Origin: Runella aurantiaca
Lineage (GTDB): Bacteria > Bacteroidota > Bacteroidia > Cytophagales > Spirosomataceae
Assembly (NCBI RefSeq): GCF_003339505.1
Contig: NZ_QPIW01000027.1
Location: 31,912 to 95,911, forward strand
DNA length: 64,000 bases
Reading direction: 5' to 3'
Shown here: in pieces, positions 27,667 through 37,327 of the stretch
How positions within the stretch are numbered: the stretch's first letter is position 1
Layout of the letters: each line of letters starts with the position of its first letter
The notes under the pieces: generated by a model
Database searches by the model: none
Seen by the model: only the letters and a program-made list of their open reading frames with translations
Told to the model about the DNA's origin: nothing
Made by a program: the position numbers and the translations under genes

Positions 27667-27709
27667 CAATGAAGCAGTCTCTTAATTTGAGGGACTGCTT
27701 CATTGTTTT
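27667..27709. terminator. Bidirectional terminator between GT39 and NUDIX genes
   Basis: Arms 27667-27679 and 27693-27705 are a perfect 13-bp stem that extends inward with further pairs, followed by TTTT. It lies between the two convergent stop codons. Confidence 0.8.
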
Positions 27710-28160
27710 AGCGAATAAAAACCTGACCTGTTTGACTCAGAGCATCACGCAACCAGTGCGGATTCATCATGGCAAGGTTATCGGGAAGTTGATCGGTTTT
27801 GAAAAATTGGAGTTCTAGCGTCTCTTCTTTTGAAAAGTCTTTACTTATCATTCCTGTCAATTGGGCCTCAAAGTAAGTAGTCACGTATTGAACCGACTTG
27901 TCGGGATAATGATACGTTTGTGAAGCGGGAGCTGAATAAACTCCAATCAAGCGTTTGATGTGCGCTTGTGTATTTGTTTCTTCCCATATTTCTCGAACAA
28001 TGGCACCTACGACTGTTTCGCCAAATTCAACATGCCCAGATATAACACCCCATTGGTCTACATCTCTTCGCCTTTGAAGCAGAATCTCTCCCTGCTCGTT
28101 AAATATAGCGGCTGCCACGGCAGGAAATAGGGTTTGGTTTTTTTTAACGGTTGGATTCAT
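27708..28160 (-). CDS. NUDIX hydrolase
   Basis: 150 residues. The Nudix box is GHVEFGETVVGAIVREIWEE followed by T, matching GX5EX7REUXEEXGU with metal-binding Glu residues in place; the terminal Gly-hydrophobic pair is replaced by Thr-Asn, a mild deviation. It hydrolyses a nucleoside diphosphate linked to another group; the substrate cannot be predicted. The ATG is preceded by AT-rich sequence without a recognisable ribosome site. Confidence 0.9.
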   Translation of the reverse strand: MNPTVKKNQTLFPAVAAAIFNEQGEILLQRRRDVDQWGVISGHVEFGETVVGAIVREIWEETNTQAHIKRLIGVYSAPASQTYHYPDKSVQYVTTYFEAQLTGMISKDFSKEETLELQFFKTDQLPDNLAMMNPHWLRDALSQTGQVFIR

Positions 28161-28429
28161 AACATGTTTTTTGAAAATTGAACGTTAAATAATGGGTTTG
28201 GATATATTTCACAAAAGTGGGAATAGTGTCAAATCTCTCAGGTATTTCCCCAAAAGACCCCAATTCGGTTTCCAAAGCGCAGCTTAACCCTACCCCGGCA
28301 CGAAGTTTTACCACTTTTAAAAGAAAGCTATTGAGCTGGTTCTATCGGTTCAAAAATAACCCATTGGACAAAAGAGATTTCCTGATTTCAACAATGCCTT
28401 TTTGCATAAAAGTAAATTATTTATTTAAT

Positions 28430-28861
28430 ATGAAAACATTAAGCATTTTATATCCACTCATAATCAGTGTTTTAGTTGCTTGCACAACCCAAGGGAATGA
28501 AGGGTTTGAGATGACTTCAAACTGTTACATGTATGCCAACAAAAAAGATACCATTCAGATGAACCTGCTTTGCCTAGGAACCAAAGTAAGTGGTGATTTG
28601 ACCTATAAATTGTATGAAAAAGACCTCAACCAAGGCACCATTGAGGGGGAGGTAAGGGGAGATACCCTACTCGTTAATTATACCTTTAATTCAGAAGGCA
28701 CCAGCTCAATTCGGCAAGTGGTATTTCTCAAACAAGGAGATAATTGGGTGGAAGGCTACGGGGATGTAGAAGTAACTGATGAAAAAGTGAACTTTAAAAA
28801 CCCAAAAGCGTTAAATTTTAATAGTACCTTAATTTTAAAAAAAGCAACTTGCGGGAAATAA
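28430..28861 (+). CDS. Small lipoprotein, unknown function
   Basis: 143 residues from the ATG at 28430. The open frame extends upstream to 28217, but that part has no signal peptide, while this start gives a clear one ending in lipobox VLVAC (Cys18). The mature part is beta-rich and resembles small uncharacterised lipoproteins of Bacteroidota (DLTYKLYEKDLNQGTIEGEV, GDTLLVNYTFNSEGTSSIRQ). Function is unknown. It is probably anchored in the outer or inner membrane. Confidence 0.78.
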   Translation: MKTLSILYPLIISVLVACTTQGNEGFEMTSNCYMYANKKDTIQMNLLCLGTKVSGDLTYKLYEKDLNQGTIEGEVRGDTLLVNYTFNSEGTSSIRQVVFLKQGDNWVEGYGDVEVTDEKVNFKNPKALNFNSTLILKKATCGK

Positions 28862-28971
28862 TAAAGTGGCTTTTCTTAAGTACCTTCGTCAAAAGAAAAA
28901 GTCGTTTTAAGTGCGTATTGGCACAATTAACGCAAAAGGCTATCGTTGAATTACAAAATTTTACATCAAGT

Positions 28972-29697
28972 ATGGTTCGTTTTTGGGGATTAATGATTGT
29001 AATATCAGGGTTGGCGATGGGGGTTGCTCAGGCGCAGGATTATGACCGATTTTCGATAAATATTGCGGGGGGCAAAAGCCTTTCCGTGCGAGAGTTGGCC
29101 ACCAAAGTTTTTGGTAGAACAAGAGGAGGTGAGCTTGCCGACGATGGCATCGGCGCTCAGATAGTGTTGGCGTATTATCCCACCCGCCGATTGGGGTTGG
29201 CAACCCGTTTTTCATACAACCAAAACCGAACCCGCGAGGAAGGAATTAAATTGATTGCTTCGACTAACTATGGGGTAGAAAATCCCGTGGTTGAATCTAC
29301 CGAAGGTTGGAATGCCATGAGTGCCATGATTGGCCCTTCTCTGCGATTGGGGGGGCGAAGACTGGGCTTGGAAGGACGCTTGTTGGTCGGTTATGCCGTG
29401 GTCAACAGCCCAATGTTTGTGACGACGGGTTCCTACCAAAAATACAATATAACGGTAAGCACCCAAACGCAGAACTCAGCTGATTGGGCCTATGGAGCGG
29501 GGGCAACGCTAAATATTGGCCTCATTGGCGGCCTTTCTATGGTGGTCAATACCGATGCCACTTTAATCAGCACAACTTTTAGAAACGTTAGTAATCAAAT
29601 CACGACGGCGGGCTTTCCTACTGTGAATCAGCTTGTTGATATTGAGCAGCACGTGGGCGTTCTCAATGTGACGGGAGGACTGCGATTTGCTTTCTGA
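28972..29697 (+). CDS. Outer-membrane beta-barrel-like protein
   Basis: 241 residues from the ATG at 28972; an upstream extension to 28849 lacks a signal. The signal peptide ends MGVAQAQ. The body has alternating hydrophobic strands (LGLATRFSYNQNRTREEGIK, RLGLEGRLLVGYAVVNSPMF, INIGLIGG-like turns) and ends in a strand with a terminal aromatic (VTGGLRFAF), as in outer-membrane barrels. It is likely an 8-10 strand barrel. No specific family is recognised. Confidence 0.78.
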   Translation: MVRFWGLMIVISGLAMGVAQAQDYDRFSINIAGGKSLSVRELATKVFGRTRGGELADDGIGAQIVLAYYPTRRLGLATRFSYNQNRTREEGIKLIASTNYGVENPVVESTEGWNAMSAMIGPSLRLGGRRLGLEGRLLVGYAVVNSPMFVTTGSYQKYNITVSTQTQNSADWAYGAGATLNIGLIGGLSMVVNTDATLISTTFRNVSNQITTAGFPTVNQLVDIEQHVGVLNVTGGLRFAF

Positions 29698-29738
29698 TTT
29701 TTAAATCTTTTTTGTTTTACATTTGTTATAACTAAAGA

Positions 29739-29770
29739 GCCGATGAGAGAAAACCCCTCGTCGGCCTTTT
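29739..29770 (+). terminator. Terminator after the beta-barrel gene
   Basis: Arms 29739-29747 and 29757-29765 form a 9-bp stem with one G-U pair, followed by CTTTTGCTGTTT. It lies 41 bases past the stop. Confidence 0.7.
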
Positions 29771-29916
29771 GCTGTTTGATGGTGTTTGTCTATTTGATAG
29801 AAATCACAAGCATCGTTTGCGGTGAAAAAGTATCTTATCTGATTGAGAATTAGTAATATAAAGTTGCCACTTAACAATTAACCGCGCGGCTCAACCCTTC
29901 GCGCTTCAGTACATAA

Positions 29917-32900
29917 ATGCTTTCAACTCAAGACTTTCTTAAATTATATTCGGACGATGCCCTCGTCCAAATGATTATCAGTCAGATTTCTGGTAAACAG
30001 CCCCACGTTCAGGTCAAAGGTTTGGCGGGTAGCTTAGATGCGGTGTTGCCAGCGGTAGTTTACCAACACCTTCCAAGACTATGCCTGTTGGTGGCCAGCG
30101 ACCGCGAAGAAGCCTCCTACTTTCAAAATGACCTACAAAATCTGTTGGGGCGGGAAGTGCTGTATTATCCCACTTCTTACAAACGGCCGTATCACTACGA
30201 AGAAATTGAGAATGCGAACGTTTTGATGCGGGCCGAAATTCTGAATAAACTCAACGTGACCGCGCCGCAGGAATTGGTGATTGTGACCTATCCGGAAGCA
30301 TTGTTTGAAAAAGTAATCAACAAACGTTCTTTGTTGTCCAATACCTTTTCGGTGAAAGTGGGCGAGCGGTTGGATGCGCAGTTTTTGCGAGAATTCTTGT
30401 TGGGCTATGACTTTGAGATTACAGATTTTGTGTACGAAGCGGGGCAGTTTTCGGTGCGTGGGGGAATTATTGATGTGTTTTCGTACGCGAGTGAGTATCC
30501 CTACCGGATTGAATTATTTGGCGACGAGGTGGAAAGTATACGTTCCTTCAATCCCGAAACTCAGCTCTCGGTGGAGAGCGTCAACCAAGTAAATATCATT
30601 CCTGATATTCAGAATAAACTCACGCTCGAAACCCGTGAATCATTTCTTAACTTTCTGCCTACCAACGCGTTATTGTGGTTTAAGGACGTTGAGCTGACAT
30701 TGGAAGTGATTGAAGAATGTTACGAAAAAGCCGAAAAAGCCTTTGAAACTGTCAAGAGCGGTGACATTCAGATGGTGGCCGACCCTAACCAAATTTTTGA
30801 AACGAGGCGTGGTTTTCTGAATCAGATTAAGGCATTTAAAACGATTGAATTCGGAAAGCGTTTTTATTTTAAAGATACCAACTCCAAAAGCGAAGACGAA
30901 TCTGGGCCCTCCAACGGTCAGCGGAATGAGACAAAAATGCTGTATTCGTCCAAGCCGCAGCCTTCTTTCAATAAAGATTATAAGCGACTAATTGACGATT
31001 TGTCGGAGCGGCAGCACCAAGGTTATACCAACATCATTGCGGCCGAATCCCCCAAGCAATTGGAGCGTTTGGAACGAATTTTTGAAGAGTTAGACCCCTA
31101 CGTGCGGTTTAGACCGATGAATGTGTCATTGCGCGAAGGATTCATTGATGAGCAACTCAAAATCGTTTGTTACACCGATCACCAAATCTTTGTCAGGTTT
31201 CATAAATACCACGTCAAAGAGAAGTTTAGCAAGTCAAAAGCGCTGACGTTGAAAGAGTTAAGATCTTTAAAGTCAGGCGATTATGTTACGCACGTAGACT
31301 ACGGTATCGGGCGATTTGCGGGGATGGAAAAAGTAGATGTAGGTGGTCGGGAGCAGGAGGCGATTCGGCTCATTTACCGCGACAATGACATCCTGTTTGT
31401 GAGTATCCACAGCTTACACAAAATTGCCAAATACACGGGCAAAGAAGGCACCGCCATTACAATGAGCAAATTGGGCTCGCCAGAATGGGAGAATAAAAAA
31501 TCGAAAGTAAAACGCCAGTTGAAAGACATTGCGCAGGAATTGATTGCGCTGTATGCCAAACGTCGCTCGGCCAATGGATTTGCCTTTACCCGTGATACGT
31601 ATTTGCAGGCCGAACTGGAATCGTCGTTTTTGTATGAAGATACCCCCGACCAAGCCAAATCAACCCAGGATGTGAAGGACGATATGGAAAAACCGCATCC
31701 TATGGACCGTTTGGTGTGCGGAGATGTGGGTTTTGGGAAAACCGAAGTAGCCATTCGGGCCGCTTTCAAGGCTGTTACGGACAGCAAACAAGTGGCGGTG
31801 CTGGTGCCCACGACGATTTTGGCGATGCAACATTACAAAACGTTCAGCGAGCGTTTGGCCGATTTTCCAGCGCGGGTCGAGTACATCAACCGTTTCAAAT
31901 CCGACAAACAAATCAAAGAAATACTGAAAGAAGTGGAAGCGGGGAGGATTGATATTTTGATTGGCACCCACCGAATTGTGAATAAAGACATCAAATTCAA
32001 GGATTTAGGGCTGCTAGTGATTGATGAAGAACAAAAATTTGGAGTAAAAGTAAAAGACCGACTGAAGGAAATGCGGGTCAATATTGACGTTCTGACATTG
32101 ACCGCCACGCCTATTCCGCGTACGTTGCATTTCTCACTCATGGGCGCGCGCGATTTGTCGGTGATTGGTACGCCTCCACCCAACCGTCAACCAGTTACGA
32201 CAGAAGTTCACGTTTTTAATGAAGTATTTATTCGGGATGCCGTCAGTTATGAATTGAATCGGGGCGGACAGGTGTTTTTTGTCCATAATCGAGTAAACGA
32301 CATTGATACCATCGGTAATATTATCATGCGATTGGTGCCCGAAGCCCGCATTGGGGTGGCACACGGTCAGATGGAAGGCGAAAAGCTAGAAAAAGTGATG
32401 ATGAAGTTTATCGAAGGCGAATACGATGTGTTGGTCAGTACCAATATCATTGAATCTGGGATTGATATTCCCAACGCCAACACCATCATTATCAATTCGG
32501 CGCATTATTTCGGAATGTCGGATTTGCACCAAATGCGTGGTCGGGTAGGGCGGAGCAATCGCAAAGCTTTTTGTTATTTATTAACCCCCCAAATTTCCCA
32601 TTTAACCTCCGACGCCCGCAAGCGGTTGCAGACCTTGGAGGAGTTTTCGGAGCTTGGCGACGGGTTCAAAGTAGCCATGCGCGACTTAGACATTCGCGGG
32701 GCAGGAAACCTATTGGGAGCCGAACAAAGCGGTTTTGTCAATGACCTTGGCTACGAGATGTACCACAAGATTTTGGATGAAGCCGTGCAAGAATTGAAAC
32801 AAACTACGTTCAAAGATTTGTTCGATTTGGGAGAGATTGCGGAGCTAGTCAGAACCGACTGCCAGATTGAAACTGATTTGGCAATTTTAATTCCTGACTA

Positions 32901-33306
32901 TTATGTGAAAAATATTTCTGAACGTTTGTCGTTATATACTCGTCTGGACAACATCAGTAGTGAAGATGAGTTAAGCGCGTTTGGTGATGAGGTTACAGAC
33001 CGCTTCGGTCCGCTCCCTGAGGAAGTGAAAGGTTTGATAGAGATGGTGAGAATCAGGTGGATGGCCGAAGCGCTTTTTATGGAAAAATTGACCTTGAAAA
33101 ATAATACGTTGAAAGGATACTTCCTGACAACGGGCAACGACGCTTTCTTCCAGTCCGATAAATTTGGGCACATCATCAGCCACATTCAGCGAAATCCAAA
33201 ACGTTTTTCTTTAAAAGACCTAAAAAATAGGCTATTAGTGACTTGTTCAGAGGTGAAAAGCATCTCCGAAATGCGAAAGATTATGGAAGAGTTGACGATT
33301 GCTTAA
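29917..33306 (+). CDS. mfd: Transcription-repair coupling factor
   Basis: 1129 residues. Mfd removes RNA polymerase stalled at DNA damage and recruits UvrA. N-terminal UvrB-homology modules occupy about 1-420. The RNA-polymerase-interacting domain begins at LKSGDYVTHVDYGIGRF (about 448). The ATPase motor has Walker A VCGDVGFGKTEVAIRAAF (about 603), motif II VIDEEQKFG and motif III LTATPIPRTLHFSL. The TRG motif region is DLHQMRGRVGRSNRKAFCYL. The C-terminal inhibitory domain follows (about 990-1129). All parts are intact; length is normal. Confidence 0.97.
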   Translation: MLSTQDFLKLYSDDALVQMIISQISGKQPHVQVKGLAGSLDAVLPAVVYQHLPRLCLLVASDREEASYFQNDLQNLLGREVLYYPTSYKRPYHYEEIENANVLMRAEILNKLNVTAPQELVIVTYPEALFEKVINKRSLLSNTFSVKVGERLDAQFLREFLLGYDFEITDFVYEAGQFSVRGGIIDVFSYASEYPYRIELFGDEVESIRSFNPETQLSVESVNQVNIIPDIQNKLTLETRESFLNFLPTNALLWFKDVELTLEVIEECYEKAEKAFETVKSGDIQMVADPNQIFETRRGFLNQIKAFKTIEFGKRFYFKDTNSKSEDESGPSNGQRNETKMLYSSKPQPSFNKDYKRLIDDLSERQHQGYTNIIAAESPKQLERLERIFEELDPYVRFRPMNVSLREGFIDEQLKIVCYTDHQIFVRFHKYHVKEKFSKSKALTLKELRSLKSGDYVTHVDYGIGRFAGMEKVDVGGREQEAIRLIYRDNDILFVSIHSLHKIAKYTGKEGTAITMSKLGSPEWENKKSKVKRQLKDIAQELIALYAKRRSANGFAFTRDTYLQAELESSFLYEDTPDQAKSTQDVKDDMEKPHPMDRLVCGDVGFGKTEVAIRAAFKAVTDSKQVAVLVPTTILAMQHYKTFSERLADFPARVEYINRFKSDKQIKEILKEVEAGRIDILIGTHRIVNKDIKFKDLGLLVIDEEQKFGVKVKDRLKEMRVNIDVLTLTATPIPRTLHFSLMGARDLSVIGTPPPNRQPVTTEVHVFNEVFIRDAVSYELNRGGQVFFVHNRVNDIDTIGNIIMRLVPEARIGVAHGQMEGEKLEKVMMKFIEGEYDVLVSTNIIESGIDIPNANTIIINSAHYFGMSDLHQMRGRVGRSNRKAFCYLLTPQISHLTSDARKRLQTLEEFSELGDGFKVAMRDLDIRGAGNLLGAEQSGFVNDLGYEMYHKILDEAVQELKQTTFKDLFDLGEIAELVRTDCQIETDLAILIPDYYVKNISERLSLYTRLDNISSEDELSAFGDEVTDRFGPLPEEVKGLIEMVRIRWMAEALFMEKLTLKNNTLKGYFLTTGNDAFFQSDKFGHIISHIQRNPKRFSLKDLKNRLLVTCSEVKSISEMRKIMEELTIA

Positions 33307-33335
33307 AGCGTATTTATCATTAGTTACTTCACTTT

Positions 33336-33385
33336 ATCCCTCTGTAAAATAAGCTATTTAAGCCTGTTCTTACGGAGGGATTTTT
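33336..33385 (+). terminator. mfd terminator
   Basis: Arms 33336-33346 and 33371-33381 pair over 11 bp with one G-U pair, closed by a 24-base loop and followed by five T residues. Confidence 0.75.
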
Positions 33386-33644
33386 ATGTCTTTATGGGTA
33401 CTCTGCGTTCCCCGTTTGTTAATCATGCTAAGCTTTTTAACTGAAATGTACTTTCTGGTTATCTTATTGATTGCTAGAGTGTAAAAGTTATATCTTGCTG
33501 ATGTTATCGCAAAAAAATGGAAAGAAAGATGCCTTTTAACCGCTTGATAAGAATATCACATGATAGTCAGCACAACTCTTGTGAAAACAGGGCTAAAGTT
33601 GTAGGTTAGATTTGCTAAGGCAAAAACGAAACCTCAATTTTACC
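33386..33644. other. Region between mfd terminator and dipeptidase-like gene
   Basis: About 260 bases. A 32-codon hydrophobic frame at 33386-33484 begins inside the terminator tail and is probably chance. Otherwise I see only AT-rich sequence; no RNA gene or clear promoter box. Confidence 0.5.
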
Positions 33645-35255
33645 ATGAAACCTTATGTTGATTTTCATACGCATACTTTTTTGAAAACCCATCTCAACGT
33701 AGATGAGATTCAAAACGCCAAGTCCCCCTTTACGATACTGGATGTGGATATACCACTGAATGCCGATCAATTTGCCTTTAACGATGTGGTAGATTCGCAG
33801 GCAAGTTTTACGCAAATAGCGCAAGGAAAAGGCAACTTAGTTGTAGTATCACTGTTTCCCGTAGAGAACGCTTATACAAAGGCAACGTTCATCAAGCTGC
33901 TTAAATTACTTACGAAGGATTTGAGTAAGAAACTCATCCAGACCATTGAAAAAGAGCAGATAAGTTACTGGGAGATTTTAATGCGGGAATTGGAACACGC
34001 CCTAAAATACCAAAATACCCTTCATGACGTGGAGGACAACGGGGTAAAACGTCAGATTTCTTATAAATTCATCCACTCAATGAATGAGTTTGACGCCGCT
34101 CGTAATGATATTCTACACGTTATTTTATCAATAGAAGGAGGTCATGCTTTTTATGAAAACCCCCAGATACTCAATCAGAATCCTGCTAACATCATCAATC
34201 GTGTCAGAGAGTTTAAGACGCCTACTGCTACCCGACCACGTCTCAGCCACATTACTTTAGCGCATCATGCCCAAAATAGATTTGCCAATCAGGCCCATGC
34301 AATTCCTTTAGATTGCGCGGGCAAGGGCGGGGCTAATCCTGTGGGCGGATATAATCCTACGGGCTATGGATTGACGGAGGAGGGGAAAGATTTTGTTCGG
34401 GAATGCCTGAGAGAGACCGATGTTGAAAAACGTATATTGTTGGATATTAAGCATTTGAGTGTTATTGCGAGGGATGATTATTACAAATTAGTTGCGGCTG
34501 AGTTTCCTCAAACGCCGCTGATTGCTACCCACATGGGGGTTACGGGGTTTTCTGTAAGAAGCGCAAAATACGTTAAAGAAGGAAACTTAACCGACATTAT
34601 TAGGGGTATTACGGAATTTACGGACAAAAGATGTTATAAGGTACACTATAACCAAATTTTTGCTTTTGAGTTGAACCGCGACACTGTTTGTTTCAATCCT
34701 TGGAGTATCAATCTCTATGATGATGAGATTGTAAAAATTATAGCATCAGGTACTTCGGGCGGATTGATAGGATTGGTAATGGATGAGCGGATTTTAGGTA
34801 AAACAAAGTCGATTACCAATTACCACTCACCTGAGTTGTTTAGTAAAAAAACAAGAGATGAACGCGGGTCGTTGCTAGATGCACCGCTTTGTGTCAATGG
34901 TTATTTGCAGGGAGGAGTTATTGAAGATGATATTTTAGACATCAACACCGACCCTCGCAATGCACACGCCAATGGTATTTACTATTTCTTAAATAACTGG
35001 CTGCATATTGTTAAAATCGGAGGTGACGAAGCCTGGAAAAGTGTATGTTTAGGAAGCGATTATGACGGCTTAATCAATGCTTTGGATATAGCTCCCAAAG
35101 CCAATTTTATAGAGCATTTTCGGCAACGACTCGCCGACGAACTTCCCATCATTGCGGCGATTAAAGAGGTAGTTTTGCCCGCATCACCCGAAGATTTAGT
35201 GGATGCACTGTTGTTTGACAACGCGGTAGATTTCCTGAAAAAAAACTGGAAATGA
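33645..35255 (+). CDS. Membrane-dipeptidase-like metallohydrolase
   Basis: 536 residues from the ATG at 33645. DFHTHT at residues ~5-10 begins the metal site; SIEGGHAFYEN supplies the bridging Glu; IATHMGVTGFS gives another His; and LGSDYDG is the late Asp of the renal-dipeptidase fold. These occur in the order of the amidohydrolase/M19 superfamily. The protein is longer than typical M19 enzymes (about 350-400), with insertions near 90-150 and 350-420. There is no signal peptide, so it is cytosolic. Substrate unknown. Confidence 0.78.
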   Translation: MKPYVDFHTHTFLKTHLNVDEIQNAKSPFTILDVDIPLNADQFAFNDVVDSQASFTQIAQGKGNLVVVSLFPVENAYTKATFIKLLKLLTKDLSKKLIQTIEKEQISYWEILMRELEHALKYQNTLHDVEDNGVKRQISYKFIHSMNEFDAARNDILHVILSIEGGHAFYENPQILNQNPANIINRVREFKTPTATRPRLSHITLAHHAQNRFANQAHAIPLDCAGKGGANPVGGYNPTGYGLTEEGKDFVRECLRETDVEKRILLDIKHLSVIARDDYYKLVAAEFPQTPLIATHMGVTGFSVRSAKYVKEGNLTDIIRGITEFTDKRCYKVHYNQIFAFELNRDTVCFNPWSINLYDDEIVKIIASGTSGGLIGLVMDERILGKTKSITNYHSPELFSKKTRDERGSLLDAPLCVNGYLQGGVIEDDILDINTDPRNAHANGIYYFLNNWLHIVKIGGDEAWKSVCLGSDYDGLINALDIAPKANFIEHFRQRLADELPIIAAIKEVVLPASPEDLVDALLFDNAVDFLKKNWK

Positions 35256-35298
35256 AGGACTTACTATATTCAACATCATTATCTTACCCGTCTGAAAA

Positions 35299-37080
35299 AT
35301 GAAAACTTCTCAATTATTGATTTGGGCTGTCTTTATGCTGCTGTCGACTTCTGCCTATGGTCAGATGAATCCCCAAAAGCAAGTTGTGAAGGATACGCTT
35401 GCTACGTCTAAGGTCAGTCAGTTGGCGGATACTATTTTTAAAGAAGTAACGAAGAAGTATCCCATAAAAGAAAAGAACATTTCTTATGAGAAAGGAGATG
35501 CACGAGCAGTATTTGAAGCAAATAAAAGGATATTGACGGCTAAAGAGGCCATCATTTTCAAAAACGAACTGGTAGGTAAAGATTCACTGTTAAATATTTC
35601 CAACGTTGCCATCAGAAAAAAAACAATTTCTGACGCTTTGGAGATGGCTGTATTTAAAAACGATGTCGATATATTGATTGATAGTCTTCGATTGATTAAT
35701 ACAGCTATAGAAAGCAATGAAATTGAGTTCAGAGTTGAAAGGATTGCGGAATACAAAGTGATTTATGAGGTTTATGAACGGTTTAAAGGATACATAGATC
35801 AACAGTTAAAGGGGCGAATTTCGGGGGATGTTTACCTCAATGGGTTACTTAAAAACCTAGATATTGTCAAAAAACACATGAATTTATTGTTAGAAAATCA
35901 GTTTGTTTTCTATCGGTATACCCCAACTTCAAAGCAATTTGTTAAGAGTATTCACTTGTTCCACGACAATGATATTTTACTATTTTCAAAAATGAATGAA
36001 GATAGAAATTATACGGGTGGATTTCGGTTTGAGTTTACGACCGATTACTTCAAAATGCGACTTTTTCGCCCCCTCAACAAAAACAATATTCTGAGTTATC
36101 AGAGTATTCTTCTGGGGGGAGAAGGCTATACTCCTTACATCCGATTTAAGGAGGAAGAAGTGGAAAACGCAATGGGCATTCGGTTGGTAATCAATCAAAA
36201 CACTGGATATTTTGATCAAGCATCGCAAGACTCAATCATCAAATACATGCGCGCCAGACAAACCCAGACTGACAGACCTTTTGCCTCATTTCAGTATGTA
36301 GCCCGGGGAAAGTATCGCTTAAATTACCATGGTCACTGGCGTTCAAAAAGCTTTTTTAAAATCGGCACTATCGGCGGCAATATTGGGAGAAATCTGCAGG
36401 CCGCTATCCATCAGGATTTGACCCAAGGTTCTATTAAAGTACTGAATTGGGAAGACCAAATCGCTAACGGAGGTAGGCTGGCATTTAACATTGATCACCA
36501 CTTTGATTTAATGCTTTTTTCTTCAGAAAGTACTGTTTTTGAGAAAGATAAATACCTGCGTGAATCAAATCGGAGCAAATGGCCAAAGTTTCTGAATGTT
36601 TATGTGCCTTTGGAGGTTCACACAGGCACCGAATTGGATGCATTGGGGGCGGGCCTTGGGCTATCGAACCGAAATTTCAAAGAAAAAAGTGGGACCAATG
36701 ATTTGAAAATTGATGACAATCGGTCGCAGCCGATGCTTCAAAGATGGTATAATAATTTTAGCGCGTCATCTGAAATACGATACCGTTATGTTCTTCATAA
36801 TACGATGCTTGAGGGTTTGGGATGGGGAAAAACTTGGCAAGATGATAAATACGATGACGAAGCACCTACGAAATACACATTGAGAAAAAATGAAGTAAAT
36901 AGACACCTATGGACTTGGGACGTTTTTGCAGGATTTAGATTCAATAAAGTCTCTATTTATTACATGAGGACAATGATTTTAAATAAAGAATTTCAGAAAA
37001 TGATTTTAAATACAGAAACCCCCGATAGCGCAGGAAAACCCTACGGTTGGGGCAGAATCGGTTTTAATTTCCTGTTGTAG
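35299..37080 (+). CDS. LpxR-like lipid A deacylase-family barrel with N-terminal extension
   Basis: 593 residues. A signal peptide (1-21, ends AYGQ) precedes ~190 residues of helical sequence, then a beta-barrel region. That region shows HDNDILLFSKMNEDRNYTGG (Asn224, Asp225, Thr239), TDRPFASFQYVARGKYRLN and AAIHQDLTQGSIKVLNWEDQ (His371). These resemble, in order, the ND...YTxG, DRPYA and His landmarks of LpxR (DUF2219), which removes the 3'-acyloxyacyl group from lipid A. The family call is by resemblance. The helical N-terminal extension is not in classical LpxR. It follows the dipeptidase-like gene by 43 bases, so they may be co-transcribed. Confidence 0.6.
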   Translation: MKTSQLLIWAVFMLLSTSAYGQMNPQKQVVKDTLATSKVSQLADTIFKEVTKKYPIKEKNISYEKGDARAVFEANKRILTAKEAIIFKNELVGKDSLLNISNVAIRKKTISDALEMAVFKNDVDILIDSLRLINTAIESNEIEFRVERIAEYKVIYEVYERFKGYIDQQLKGRISGDVYLNGLLKNLDIVKKHMNLLLENQFVFYRYTPTSKQFVKSIHLFHDNDILLFSKMNEDRNYTGGFRFEFTTDYFKMRLFRPLNKNNILSYQSILLGGEGYTPYIRFKEEEVENAMGIRLVINQNTGYFDQASQDSIIKYMRARQTQTDRPFASFQYVARGKYRLNYHGHWRSKSFFKIGTIGGNIGRNLQAAIHQDLTQGSIKVLNWEDQIANGGRLAFNIDHHFDLMLFSSESTVFEKDKYLRESNRSKWPKFLNVYVPLEVHTGTELDALGAGLGLSNRNFKEKSGTNDLKIDDNRSQPMLQRWYNNFSASSEIRYRYVLHNTMLEGLGWGKTWQDDKYDDEAPTKYTLRKNEVNRHLWTWDVFAGFRFNKVSIYYMRTMILNKEFQKMILNTETPDSAGKPYGWGRIGFNFLL

Positions 37081-37262
37081 CGCCCTCAGGTTATTTATCA
37101 AAACACTTACTGATAAATATTCCCCATTCATAGGGCCTACTATTCAACTGCAAAGTGACAGGCTGGATACATCAAGGACTTCATTTACAGATAATTAGTA
37201 CCCAATGACGAAGGGCATTATTCAATCACCCAAACTGTTATTTTTAAAATTTTTCTTTCTGT

Positions 37263-37285
37263 TTATTTGTACTTAGTCTAAATAA
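37263..37285 (+). promoter_or_regulatory. Near-palindromic operator upstream of the iron operon
   Basis: A 23-base dyad with half-sites TTATTT..ACT and AGT..AAATAA, symmetric at 18 of 23 positions around 37274. It lies 42 bases before the DUF4856 start, in the promoter zone. The shape fits a Fur- or DtxR/IdeR-type metal-repressor site, which matches the iron-uptake content of the genes downstream. The regulator is not in the window. Confidence 0.5.
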
Positions 37286-37327
37286 TGCAGAAGTTTGCAG
37301 CATTATTCACCATTCAGCTCAAAAACA

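Noticed and set aside
28217..28429. Upstream part of the lipoprotein frame
   Set aside because: No signal peptide or domain; the internal start at 28430 gives a clear lipobox.
33386..33484. 32-codon hydrophobic frame after mfd
   Set aside because: Its ATG lies immediately after the T run of the mfd terminator, so it would rarely be transcribed; no promoter is visible.
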